Assembly: GCA_963971305.1 (NCBI GenBank)
Contig: OZ020306.1
Span: 34,741,512-34,805,511 of the forward strand
Source: Arcuatula senhousia
Lineage: Eukaryota; Mollusca; Bivalvia; Mytilida; Mytilidae
Direction: 5' to 3'
DNA: 64,000 nt
In this document: positions 49,239 to 59,930 of the stretch, piece by piece
Numbering within the stretch: position 1 is the first letter of the stretch
Layout of the letters: every line of letters starts with the position of its first letter
Notes under the pieces: generated by a model
The model's database searches: none
Told to the model about the DNA's origin: nothing
What the model saw: the letters and a program-made list of their open reading frames with translations, nothing else
Translations under genes and position numbers: made by a program

Positions 49239-49940
49239 GAATTCTACGGAGCCCGGATAGGGACATACAAAGAAAAAAAATATATTGTGCGCACATGATA
49301 TTTATTTTGTGCGCACATTATATTATATTATGCATACATTATATTATATTGTGCACACATAATATTATATTGTGTGCACATTATATTATATTGTGCGGAC
49401 AACATATTATTTTGTGCACACAACAGATTATTTTGTGCGCAAACTATATTACATTGTGCGCACAACATATTATTCTGTGCGCACAACATATTATATTATG
49501 CGCACAACATATTATATTGTGCGTACAATATATTATTTTTTGTGCATATTATATTATATTTTGCGCACAACATATTATTTTGTGCGCACAACATATTATT
49601 TTGTGCGCACATTATATTGTATTGCACGCACATCATATTTAATATTTTGTTGCGCGCTCAAAATAATTAAATTGTGCGCTTAAGATATATGTGAGGCACA
49701 CAAACTAATATCATGTGCGCTCAAAATAATATGATGTGCACACACTAAAATAATATGATATGCGCTCAAAATAATATGATGTGCGCACAATATAATATAA
49801 TGTGTACTCAAAATAATATATTGTGCGCTCAAAATAATATATTGTGCGCACAAAATAATATATTTTGCGCACAATTTAAATATAATGAGCGCACATCATT
49901 TTTTTTCTTTGAATGTCCCTATCCGGGCTTCGTAGAATTC
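49239..49940. mobile_element. Foldback element with 21-bp TGTGCGCACA satellite arms
   Basis: The outer arms are inverted: GAATTCTACGGAGCCCGGAT (49239 on) and its near-perfect inverse ending 49940, each including 'agggacat.caaagaaaaaaa'. Inside are two satellite halves in opposite orientation: 49286-49640, a 21-bp unit of about 'tgtgcgcacaacatattat', and 49676-49900, the inverse form 'tgcgctcaaaataatat'. TGTGCGCACA is itself palindromic. Because the period is 21, all three frames stay open and give Cys/Ala/His/Ile-rich ORFs, which I do not treat as genes. Confidence 0.75.
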
Positions 49941-50631
49941 AGCACTGGGGAACCTGTTGTTTAAAACTTATTACTAAAATAGAAATACATATTAAAAGTA
50001 TATTTTTAAGAAGTTTAAAGTCCAACTTTTAACATTACATTACTCAAATACTAGTACATTGAACAGTTTGCCCTCGTTGTCATTTAAGCATTCAATACTA
50101 TTCAATATTAAAATAGGCCTAAAACACACCACATTTTAAATTCCAAACTGATAAGGAAGTTTTATAAGACGCCATTTTAATTATTTTATGACAGCCTTAG
50201 GTAAATATTTCAGAGCTTTGTTATTTGTTAATGTTTGAAGCTATCCCAGTTGTAGAAATATGATATAACAAACTTGCTTTATACAGTCAATGCAAAATTA
50301 TGTACAAACCAAAATCTAACTTGAAGAACATATGCAATCCGTAATGTGCGTGTCCTGTATTCAGTAAAACAAAAGTTATGGACATTACGGGGATGATGCG
50401 CGTTCTGTCAATTCAAGAGCCAGCCTTCTCCCATATATAAATACATTTGATAAATTATATTATGTTTCCTTTAAGCAACATGCGAAAGCCACGAAATTAG
50501 CAATCCAATGAAATGTACTTATACCTTTATAAGCTGATTTCGGCGTAAGTATAAACATGTAAATGAATACATGTAGTAACTGCAGATATCACGCTGCGGG
50601 TATTTGAACATGAACTGTTCCGTTAATTTCA

Positions 50632-50720
50632 TGCCCCATCTATGAAAGTAGGGTCTTATAGTATTCGGGTCTGTTCATCCGTCCGTCTCCCCAAATGTTG
50701 CGAGATGGGACACTATGGAT
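50632..50720. repeat. Dispersed repeat end ('ATGCCCC' family)
   Basis: 'catgccccatctatgaaagt', 'tctgttcatccgtccgtctc' and 'gttgcgagatgggaca' match the copy at 30925-31000. Confidence 0.5.
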
Positions 50721-52769
50721 TTTGATAATATTTGATAATAACTGTAGTTCAATATCTTGTAGAACTTATATTTGTATGTATTTTAAATGTATTTTACAGG
50801 TTTTGATTTAGTAGACAATACAGAATTATACGAGATGGAATCGGCATTGAAAAGAAATAACATTGTCAGAGTAAAAGGAATTCTTAAAACTGGTTATGAC
50901 GTCAATTGTCAAAATGAGACGGGAAACACAGCACTTCACCTTGCTTTAGCAAACGACAACAGTTACGAAATTCTTCAAGTGTTGCTCCAACATGGCGCAA
51001 GTTGTAAAATTCGAAATAGAAAGAACATCTCGCCTTTACAGTGTATTAAACAAGAATCCATTGGAACAATAGAAAACTTATTAATTCTTGAAAACTCATT
51101 CGATCTAACAGACGAGGATGGAAATAATTGCTTGCATACTGTCCTTATGTTCAAAAGAAGATACATAAAAGACACAATGAAATTTTGGAAAATGGTTACT
51201 AGACTACACAGAAAAATTAAGATTGACTTTAATAAGCAGAATGCCTATGGCAACACTATCTTGATGACAACATCAAATGCTGCATGTCTACCGGGTGTGT
51301 GTGAACATTTACAGTTTATATTAGAAAATCTCCCTGATACAGACGTCTTCAAAACTAACGAAGATGGTGACAATTTTCTGCACATTTTATCAAGAACAAT
51401 TAATATGGAAACCAATTCAAAGTTTATTGAGATGGTATTAAAGGGATGTTTCAGAAATTGTCCAAAAGAAGCACTAAAAGAGTTAACATCTTCTAAAAAC
51501 AATGTGCATGATACTCCGTTTCTTCAGTTTCTACAGAGCACGAATAATATTTTAAATACCGACATGATACATTTGTACCTAGATGCTGGTTCTTCTGTTA
51601 ACGATACCAATATAAGACGTGAAAACGCTCTGCATAGAGCAGTACTTCGTAGTGAGGGAGAATTCAGTTATGAGGAAGAAAACTATGCAAAAAACATTTT
51701 ATATTTAGCAAAAGCAGGCGCTGATGTTAATGCTTTGGACATGACGTCATCTACTCCTATCATGCTGGTGAACAAGGAGGACACAATTCATGCCCTGATT
51801 GGTGCTGGTTCAAGTGTTAATAAGCCAAACAAATTGGGACAGACACCTCTTGTCTTAAAGTTATTGGGAGATGAAATCAATCTTAACGCATTAGACGTTT
51901 TGATAGCAAAAGGGGCAGACGTAAATGCTGTAGATATCCACAACAACAGTGTGTTACATTACATTGCATGGGAACGTGTCAATGAAGACGTGCTTCTTCC
52001 ATTTTTAGAAGCTGGTGCTCATCTTACGAAAGACACATTTGGACAGCTTCCCTGTCACGTGGCTTACTATCGAAAAAATCAACAAACATTTGAAAGGTTA
52101 TGCCAATGTTCAACAGATACGCATATTGAAATCGAAAAGAACTTTCACTTGAAGAGTACATCAAGAAATATAGACACCATAGCTTTGTTGCAGATTTGTG
52201 ATCTTGAAAATCGTTTTCAACGTTATCAGTTAAAGTCTGACCTTTTGCATCTGGCGGACATTGGACATGTGTCTTTTGACAATGAAGCTAAAGAAATCAA
52301 GTTGTTTGTACACAATCTTGTGGGTAGGATATGCGATTTATTTGGGCAAAAGAATCCACTTTTAAATCTATGTATAGTTGAATCGGGCAGTGCTGGAGAA
52401 AACACTAAAGTTCAAAACCCAAATGAGTTTGACTCTGTTTGCATATTGCAAAAGTTAAGCGAAATGTGTGAAGTAAATGAAGATTTGTCATCATCCAACC
52501 CAGGATATGCTTATTTGAAGCTAAAGGACGAAATTAAGGAGGAAAGGAATGGACCAGAGTTGTTAAAATATTTTGACTCTGAGCTCAACTTTGATACCTT
52601 TCTAGTTTGGCAAAAATGTCAATCGCTACTCCAAGACATTTTGCATTTTGAAGATTTATTTAGACACCCTAATGTTGTCATCAAAACAGATCACAGAACG
52701 CCAACCAATTCGATTTTCACTCCAATGTATGGAACGCCGCAACTGTCTTATATGGTCACTTTTTGTTAT

Positions 52770-53635
52770 ATGATGTCGTTTTGTCTTTATATGATGCCGT
52801 TTCGACATTATATGATGTCGTCTTGTCATTATATGATGTCGTCTTGTCATTATATGATGCCGTCATGTTATTATATGATGTGGACTTATCATTATATGAT
52901 GCCGTTTTGTCATTATATGATGCCGTCTTGTCTTTATATGATGTCGTCTTATCATTATATGATGTCGTCTTGTCATTATATGATGTCGTCTTGTCTTTAT
53001 ATGATGTCTTCTTGTCATTATATGATGTGGACTTAGCATTATATGATGCCGTTTTGTCATTATATGATGTCGTTTTGTCATTATATGATGCCGTCTTGTC
53101 ATTATATGATGTCGTCTTGTCATTATATGATGTCGGTTTATCATTATATGATGTCGTTGTGTCATTATATGATGCCGTCATGTTATTTATATGATGTGGA
53201 CTTATCATTATATGATGCCGTTTTGTCATTATATGATGCCGTCTTGTCTTTATATGATGTCGTCTTATCATTATATGATGTCGTCTTGTCATTATATGAT
53301 GTCGTCTTGTCTTTATATGATGTCTTCTTGTCATTATATGATGTGGACTTAGCATTATATGATGTGGACTGAGCATTATATGATGCCGTTTTTTCATTAT
53401 ATGATGTCGTTTAGTCATTATATGATTCCGTCTTGTCATTATATGATGTCGTTTTGTCATTATATGATGCCGTATTGTTCTTATATGATGTCGTCTTGTC
53501 ATTATATGATGTGGACTTATCATTATATGATGTCGTCTTGTCATTATATGATGCCGTTTTGTTATTATATGATGTTGTATGTCGTTATATGATGTGGTTT
53601 AGTCATTATATGATTTAGTCATTATATGAATCAGA
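52770..53635 (+). repeat. 21-bp satellite array, left arm of the foldback
   Basis: About 41 tandem copies of a unit close to 'tatatgatgtcgtcttgtca' plus t. Variants (gccgt, gtggac, tctttat) form a higher-order pattern: the stretch from about 52860 recurs about 316 bp later (53176), where one extra t shifts the frame. In the gene's frame it reads as a heptapeptide MMSSCHY repeat that runs on from the Mab-21 exon to a stop at 53036. Confidence 0.9.
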
Positions 53636-53639
53636 AAAA

Positions 53640-55635
53640 ATCGAAAAATTCAGTTTAGATAATTTAGAGGAAAAAGTTATGATCATGATGATGGGGTCTA
53701 CAGAGTAGGCAACATTGACCAAAACCTTTACAGATATAGATATGAAGGTGTCCACATTTTCGCCATTCAGTTTGTCTTTTGTAGCACAGGAGTTTAAACT
53801 GTAACAATAAATACATGCTCCCAATACTATTCTTTTCTTCATAAAAATGAAATATTGGATGTCATGGATTACCCCGGAATAACAATTAATGAACAATAGC
53901 TAGCCACCAATTATAGATTTGACCAAATATATAGTTTTAAAAAGACGTTAAAATGAGTGAAAATGACCCTCACCGTGTCTACGGAATAATGGCGTTAAAT
54001 TATATAGAACAGAGAACACGGGAATATTGGCCATTATAATTTTAAGTATATACATGTAGAATCATTTGAAAAATAAAGAAGGAATAAGTCCATGGAACAC
54101 GGATGCCTCTCTGACCCAGAACAGAAGGTAGAAGGCCCACAGGTTTGAAAGTTTTTTAGATGGCAATGCTGAACCATCCTACCAATTTTCAAACCGTTAA
54201 ACCATGTATGGTTTTTGAAAAAAAAAAGCTTACGGAAATCCGTACGGACGAACAGACATGAATAAAACTTAACCCATCTCCCACCGCCGACATGTCGTCG
54301 CAGGGCCATAAACATACAGAAATTGTGTTAATTAATTACAAAATACAGAAACGATTTTAAAAGAATGCAACATTTTAGGTCATGTAGGTTGTAGCAGAAA
54401 TGTCCAAAACACCATCGATCCCTGGTTATAGTTATTTTTCTTTTTTTCTTCATCTACGCAGACAATCATATCAAGCTTTCTAATTCGAGGGAATAAAAGT
54501 TCGACTTCACAGTTAAAAATAAATAAAAAATGGGTCAAACTTTTAAGACAGTGGTCAGTGGTTCTTAGTACAAACAGTTTTGACTTTGTACGATTATCTT
54601 GACTTGATGGGTTTTAAAGGCTAGAAGCCTCTGCAGCGACGTTCAACCTTTCGGTTGATAAACTTGCTATATGCTTTGAGTCGTCCAGCTCGTCGGCATA
54701 CCGTGCACCGCCAGTGTTGACCGTTACAGTTTTAAGGGATCCGGTCCTTTCGTGTCGCTGTTACGATGCCTTACTCTCACCACGTGGAGGTTCTGGTCGG
54801 AATTTGAGAGTAATATAACGATTATCTGTTCGGTTATTGGTACGTTTCGACCTTAAAGGAAAGCAATTAATTAGCCGTTAGCTTAAGTAAATGAATAAAA
54901 AAAAGGTTTTTTTTCTAAATATGAGAGACATACAAAGCAAGGTCATTGATCAGACTTGTATGACACAGATTTAGCTACAAATTTCTAATAATTTTGCTTT
55001 TGAATTCCTTTTAATTCTTACATGAAATAAGTAAATGTATTTCTGGTATGACGCAACAGTATCATTTGTATGAAGATTATTGAATTTTCATATTTTAAGA
55101 CTTACGTAACTATATATGTTTAAGTTTATGTCATTCTTTATGCTCTTCATAATCATATAGTATTTGGCATTTTCAATATTTTTGGTAGAGCGCCTCTGAT
55201 GAGTCTTAAATAGACGAAACGCGCGTCAGGCGTATCCAAATTTATTGTATGGAACTTTTTTGTCATTTTTATTTCATTCATCTAGAATTTTGTGCCAGTC
55301 CGTCAAACTCAAAAATTGTTAAAAAAATTGTTTCGTTTTTATGATCCATTTGGACAAACAAACGTTTACTGAACTTTTGCTTTTTTTCCCTCCAATAAAA
55401 TATAGCAAACGCAAAAAGTCTCTGAATTATTGTTTGTTTGTTTGTTGTTTGTTTTAAATATACTTTCTTGCGCTAAAGTGTACATTATTTTAATTTCAAT
55501 TCTTCAATTTTCTCAACTATAATTAGTAAATGAGCATTTTGATTGGATGAAAAAAGCTGTTTGTATGAATAGCCGCACAGCAAATCGTATACATACTGTT
55601 TGTACTAGGAACAACAGCCAAAACTATTCAGGTTA
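53640..55635. other. Loop region of the foldback element
   Basis: Non-repetitive, no recognised coding sequence. 55190-55250 holds a 'gcgcctctgatgagtc' ... 'gacgaaacgcgcgtc' block; a piece ('tcatcagaggcgca') recurs inverted at 63347. 'actgtttgtactaggaacaa' (55597) also occurs at 15063, so the loop shares ends with dispersed repeats. ORFs at 53615-53896 and 54034-54315 (minus) have no domain. Confidence 0.5.
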
Positions 55636-57535
55636 AATATGTATGACAAGTCAACATCATATAATGACAGGAAGACATCATATAATTACAAGACGGCATC
55701 ATATAATGACAAGACGCCATCATATAATGACAAGACACCATATAATGAAAAAACGGCATCATATAATGACAAGACGACATCATATAAAGACAAAACGACA
55801 TCATATAATGACAATACGACATCATATAATGATAAAACGGCATCATATAATGACAAGTCCACATCATATAATGACAAGTCCACATCATATAATGACAAGA
55901 CGACATCATATAATGACAAGACGGCATCATATAATGACAAGTCCACATCATATAATGACAAGACGACATCATATAAAGACAAAACGACATCATATAATGA
56001 CAAGACGACATCATATAATGACAAGACGACATCATATAATGACAAGACGGCATCATATAATGACAAGTCCACATCATATAATGACAAGACGACATCATAT
56101 AAAGACAAAACGACATCATATAATGACAAGACGACATCATATAATGACAAGTCCACATCATATAATGACAAGACGACATCATATAAAGACAAAACGGCAT
56201 CATATAATGACAAAACGACATCATATAATGACAAGACGACATCATATAATGACAAGACGGCATCATATAATGACAAGTCGACATCATATAAAGACAAAAC
56301 GGCATCATATAATGACAAGACGACATCATATAATTACAAGTCTAAAGCATATAATGACTAAATCATATAATGACTAAACCACATCATATAAAGACAAAAC
56401 GACATCATATAATGACAATACGACATCATATAATGATAAAACGGCATCATATAATGACAAGTCCACATCATATAATGACAAGTCCACATCATATAATGAC
56501 AAGACGACATCATATAATGACAAGACGGCATCATATAATGACAAGTCCACATCATATAATGACAAGACGACATCATATAAAGACAAAACGACATCATATA
56601 ATGACAAGACGACATCATATAATGACAAGACGACATCATATAATGACAAGACGGCATCATATAATGACAAGTCCACATCATATAATGACAAGACGACATC
56701 ATATAAAGACAAAACGACATCATATAATGACAAGACGACATCATATAATGACAAGTCCACATCATATAATGACAAGACGACATCATATAAAGACAAAACG
56801 GCATCATATAATGACAAAACGACATCATATAATGACAAGACGACATCATATAATGACAAGACGGCATCATATAATGACAAGTCGACATCATATAAAGACA
56901 AAACGGCATCATATAATGACAAGACGACATCATATAATTACAAGTCTAAAGCATATAATGACTAAATCATATAATGACTAAACCACATCATATAATGACA
57001 AAACGACATAATATAATAACAAAACGGCATCATATAATGACTAAACCACATCATATAATGATAAATCCACATCATATAATGACAAGACGACATCATATAA
57101 GAACAATACGGCATCATATAATGACAAAACGACATCATATAATGACAAGACGGAATCATATAATGACTAAACGACATCATATAATGAAAAAACGGCATCA
57201 TATAATGCTAAGTCCACATCATATAATGCTAAGTCCACATCATATAATGACCAGAAGACATCATATAAAGACAAGACGACATCATATAATGACAAGACGA
57301 CATCATATAATGATAAGACGACATCATATAAAGACAAGACGGCATCATATAATGACAAAACGGCATCATATAATGATAAGTTCACATCATATAATAACAT
57401 GACAGCATCATATAATGACACAACGACATCATATAATGATAAACCGACATCATATAATGACAAGACGACATCATATAATGTCGAAACGGCATCATATAAA
57501 GACAAAACGACATCATATAACAAAAAGTGACCATA
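55636..57535 (-). repeat. 21-bp satellite array, right arm, with 604-bp segmental duplication
   Basis: The inverse form 'atgacaagacgacatcatat' is repeated about 90 times. 55781-56384 and 56385-56988 are near-identical copies of 604 bp (for example 'tctaaagcat' at 56341 and again at 56945). The outermost part, about 56960-57535, mirrors the left arm variant by variant, including 'tgattccg' and 'gccgtattgttctt' units. Every frame is open on both strands; these ORFs are by-products of the 21-bp period. Confidence 0.9.
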
Positions 57536-58398
57536 TAAGACAGTTGCAGCGTTCCATACCAATGTGTAAGATTAAGTTTTGTTGTTCTGGACCCTTTTAT
57601 AAGCATTTAGAAGTTGAAATTGATTTAGCTCTAGCGTGTCAAATAAAAGGATGGTGGCCGGAAGGAGTCGAAATCGATAAACTTCCTGATCATATAAAAC
57701 CAAAAGTTGGAAAGCGAAGGTTGCTTGCTCCTATTACAAACTCAACACGACGAATATAAAAACCAATTACGCATATCTGCAATGAATGCCGAAAAGACGT
57801 TTGTTGAATGGCTCCCAAAGATTGTAAGAGACAGCTATGTTATTTGTAAAATTATGTGTGATGATAGGATTTGCCCTGGTATCGAAAATGGAGATGATAT
57901 TTTTGTGTGTAGAGAGTACATTACGAGTTACGAATTAAAAACATGTGCATTTCAAGTTTTCCGTGAGTGCTTGGAAAAAAGTCCATTCAATTTCTAAATG
58001 ATTACAATGAAACTGAATTGCACGAATTTGTATGTAAAATCTTGATCAGACTTAAGCATGCCATCAGTCAAGAACATTTAGAATCTTTTTTATTTCCTTG
58101 GCAGAATGTTTTGACATTTTTATCACCGTGGGGAGGCGGCATGGCAAGTATGGGAGTGATGGAAAAAGACGACGACAACGACAACTTTTTACATGTAAAC
58201 TGCTCTTTAAAACTGTTATTTTTAGTAGCAATGCTTCAGTTACTTGGTGTCAATCAGGATCAAAATGAAGTTGATATCGAGTGTATAAAACGCCATTGGA
58301 AAGAAATGAACAATCCCAATGAGGGAGATATGGTTTTACTGGAAAATTATTGGGACATATCGGACCAAATATCAGCCGAAAACGATGGAAGCCAATAA

Positions 58399-59289
58399 CT
58401 TCTACTATTATATTATATTATTATTGTAGATTTGTCAAATTCCTATAATATTGGATTTATTGCTTCTGCGTGTCAATAAGTCAGAAAGGGAAAGGACAAA
58501 ATCAATTAAAACAAAAGAGAACAACACGAAGAAACATATTTCACACGAAACAACCGAATAGCAAACAGCAACTCAAACTCAAGTCGTATCGAGAGTGAAC
58601 CCAGGTGCCCGGAAAGGAAAGCAGTTTCTGCTTGTTGCAATGACTAACATTATGTTTCGTAGACTAGATGGACTACCCATGATATATTTTACTTTAGATT
58701 GTACTATATACTATACTTTTAAATCAAAATGCAAGACATATCCTCCACGCATAACCTGGTTCTAAAATTCAACTGATAAGTCAACAAGGGGAGGTGTACA
58801 TAATGTAGCAATATCAAAATTTTAGAAACATTCTAATATTGGTTCTTTTATTATGGGAAGATATTCTATTATCAGTGTAAACGTTGTCTTTAAATGTCCT
58901 TTTTAACACCATGAAACACTACAAAAATGGTTTTTTCGTGATTTCTTTTGACAAAATTTGCTAATCCTAAGTGTTTTAATTAAAATCTGTGATGAGCCTG
59001 TTTAAAGTTGTGTTATGTATTTTCAGGCATTAAACATCAATAAACTGTTTTAGAATGAATAATAGATATTGTTTTGGTTCCTTAAATCAATGAAATATAT
59101 ACTTTACACATGTTCAAAACACGCAAAAATATAATTATGACAAATATTGAAATTCAACCAATATAAAAAGTTTCGGTCAGTTAATGTAAATGTTGCTCAC
59201 CTTCTTATTCGAGGACTAGACGTGTAGTTTTTTCATTCTGAAATATATACAGAAAGGCAGAAAAGGGTATGTGTTTTCAATAATTTTTT
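58399..59289. other. 3' flank of the ankyrin-Mab21 gene, non-coding
   Basis: AT-rich, no coding sequence. A 'caataaact' at about 59038 could serve as a polyadenylation signal; this is weak. Confidence 0.4.
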
Positions 59290-59625
59290 AGCGTGTGTTT
59301 CATTATACCTCCGTCACACTGGGACGAAGACCACCAAGTTCTTAGTACGTTCTTAGAACGCAGTACAAACGGGATGAAAATATTGCTCCTAGGTTTTCAT
59401 ACGACATTTCTCCGTCCTTAAAAAGACCGTACAACGTCCTTCAAGTTTACAACCAAGTTCCTTCTAGGACTATCAAGCTTTTACTACGTGTCTTCTACGT
59501 TCAGCACGTTTTCACTACGTGTCTACGTTCATCACATCTTCACTACGTTCCAACTACGTTCTTTCTGCGACTGTACTGCGACTAGCTCGTTTGCAGTACG
59601 TCTATAGAAAGTTTGTGACAGTTTT
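59290..59625. repeat. Degenerate short repeat of ACGTTC/ACTACGT motifs
   Basis: 'cttagtacgttcttagaacg', 'ttcactacgtgtctacgttc' and 'cttcactacgttccaactac' are variants of a motif of about 12-20 bp. It starts with 'cctccgtcacactgggacga'. Non-coding; an element end is possible. Confidence 0.45.
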
Positions 59626-59930
59626 AAAACAAAGACAGCAATATCACCTCCGCATACGTTCGATGTCAGATTTTTATTTTGGTTAGCTCTACAAACCTCT
59701 TAAAAACTGCATGACGTATCATTTACCCGCCGTAAGCCACCTATATTTGACAAACTAACCAAATGTATAGTGAAAATTGCATAAATTGAGTTTCACAATC
59801 GTGTTGTTTGGTGTAGATGTTGCACACGGATTCTAAAATCGTAATGAAAAGGGACAGTTTAGTGCCACAAAACCTGGCTATTTCGGGTTTTTATTCAGCC
59901 TGTACCATAAGTCATGCACTAGTCTTGTAC

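Larger units (their letters stand above)
52729..57557. mobile_element. 4.8-kb foldback transposon inserted in the Mab-21 domain
   Basis: The ends are inverted: ATGGAACGCCGCAACTGTCT at 52729 and its inverse (one mismatch) ending at 57557. They continue inverted through 'tatggtcactttttgttata' into 21-bp satellite arms. Target duplication: CCAATGT is exact at 52722-52728 and 57559-57565, or 8 bp with one mismatch (TCCAATGT/ACCAATGT). Removing element plus one copy leaves the host frame intact (ACT CCA ATG TGT AAG). The arms enclose a 2-kb loop without recognised genes. The structure resembles foldback elements whose long inverted ends are built of short tandem repeats. Superfamily undetermined; an 8-bp duplication would fit hAT- or P-type enzymes. 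Confidence 0.88.
50800..58398 (+). pseudogene. Ankyrin-repeat Mab-21/cGAS-like nucleotidyltransferase, split by a transposon
   Basis: A 'tttttacag' acceptor at 50799 precedes a long open frame (in frame with an ATG at 50787). Residues about 20-430 are ankyrin repeats (TGNTALHLALAND, DGDNFLHIL, AKGADVNAVDIHNNSVLHYI). Residues about 470-646 begin a Mab-21 domain: GS at 534-535 in ESGSAGENTKVQNPNEFDSV, with metal-binding Glu547 and Asp549. The frame then enters the foldback element (52729-57557). After it the same frame resumes with KIKFCCSGPFYKHLEVEID (third acid Asp at 57622-57624) and GWWPEG. Two frameshifts follow: near 57715, into LLLLQTQHDEYKNQLRISAM, and in an A6 run near 57978, into SIQFLNDYNETELHEF. 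The end is SAENDGSQ and TAA at 58398. Family role: cGAS-like sensors make cyclic nucleotide signals on nucleic-acid binding; activity of this copy is unlikely. Upstream exons are possible. Confidence 0.85.

Noticed and set aside
49295..49874. Cys/His/Ile repeat ORFs in three frames
   Set aside because: Same cause: a 21-bp satellite in a foldback element.
52770..57535. CRISPR-like appearance of regular short repeats
   Set aside because: Units are head-to-tail without unique spacers, and the DNA is animal nuclear.
52756..57606. Long ORFs on both strands over the satellite arms (MMSSCHY, MTRRHHI, SLYDVVL, NDKTTSY repeats)
   Set aside because: The 21-bp period keeps every frame open; the ORFs are by-products of the repeat, with no start context or domain.
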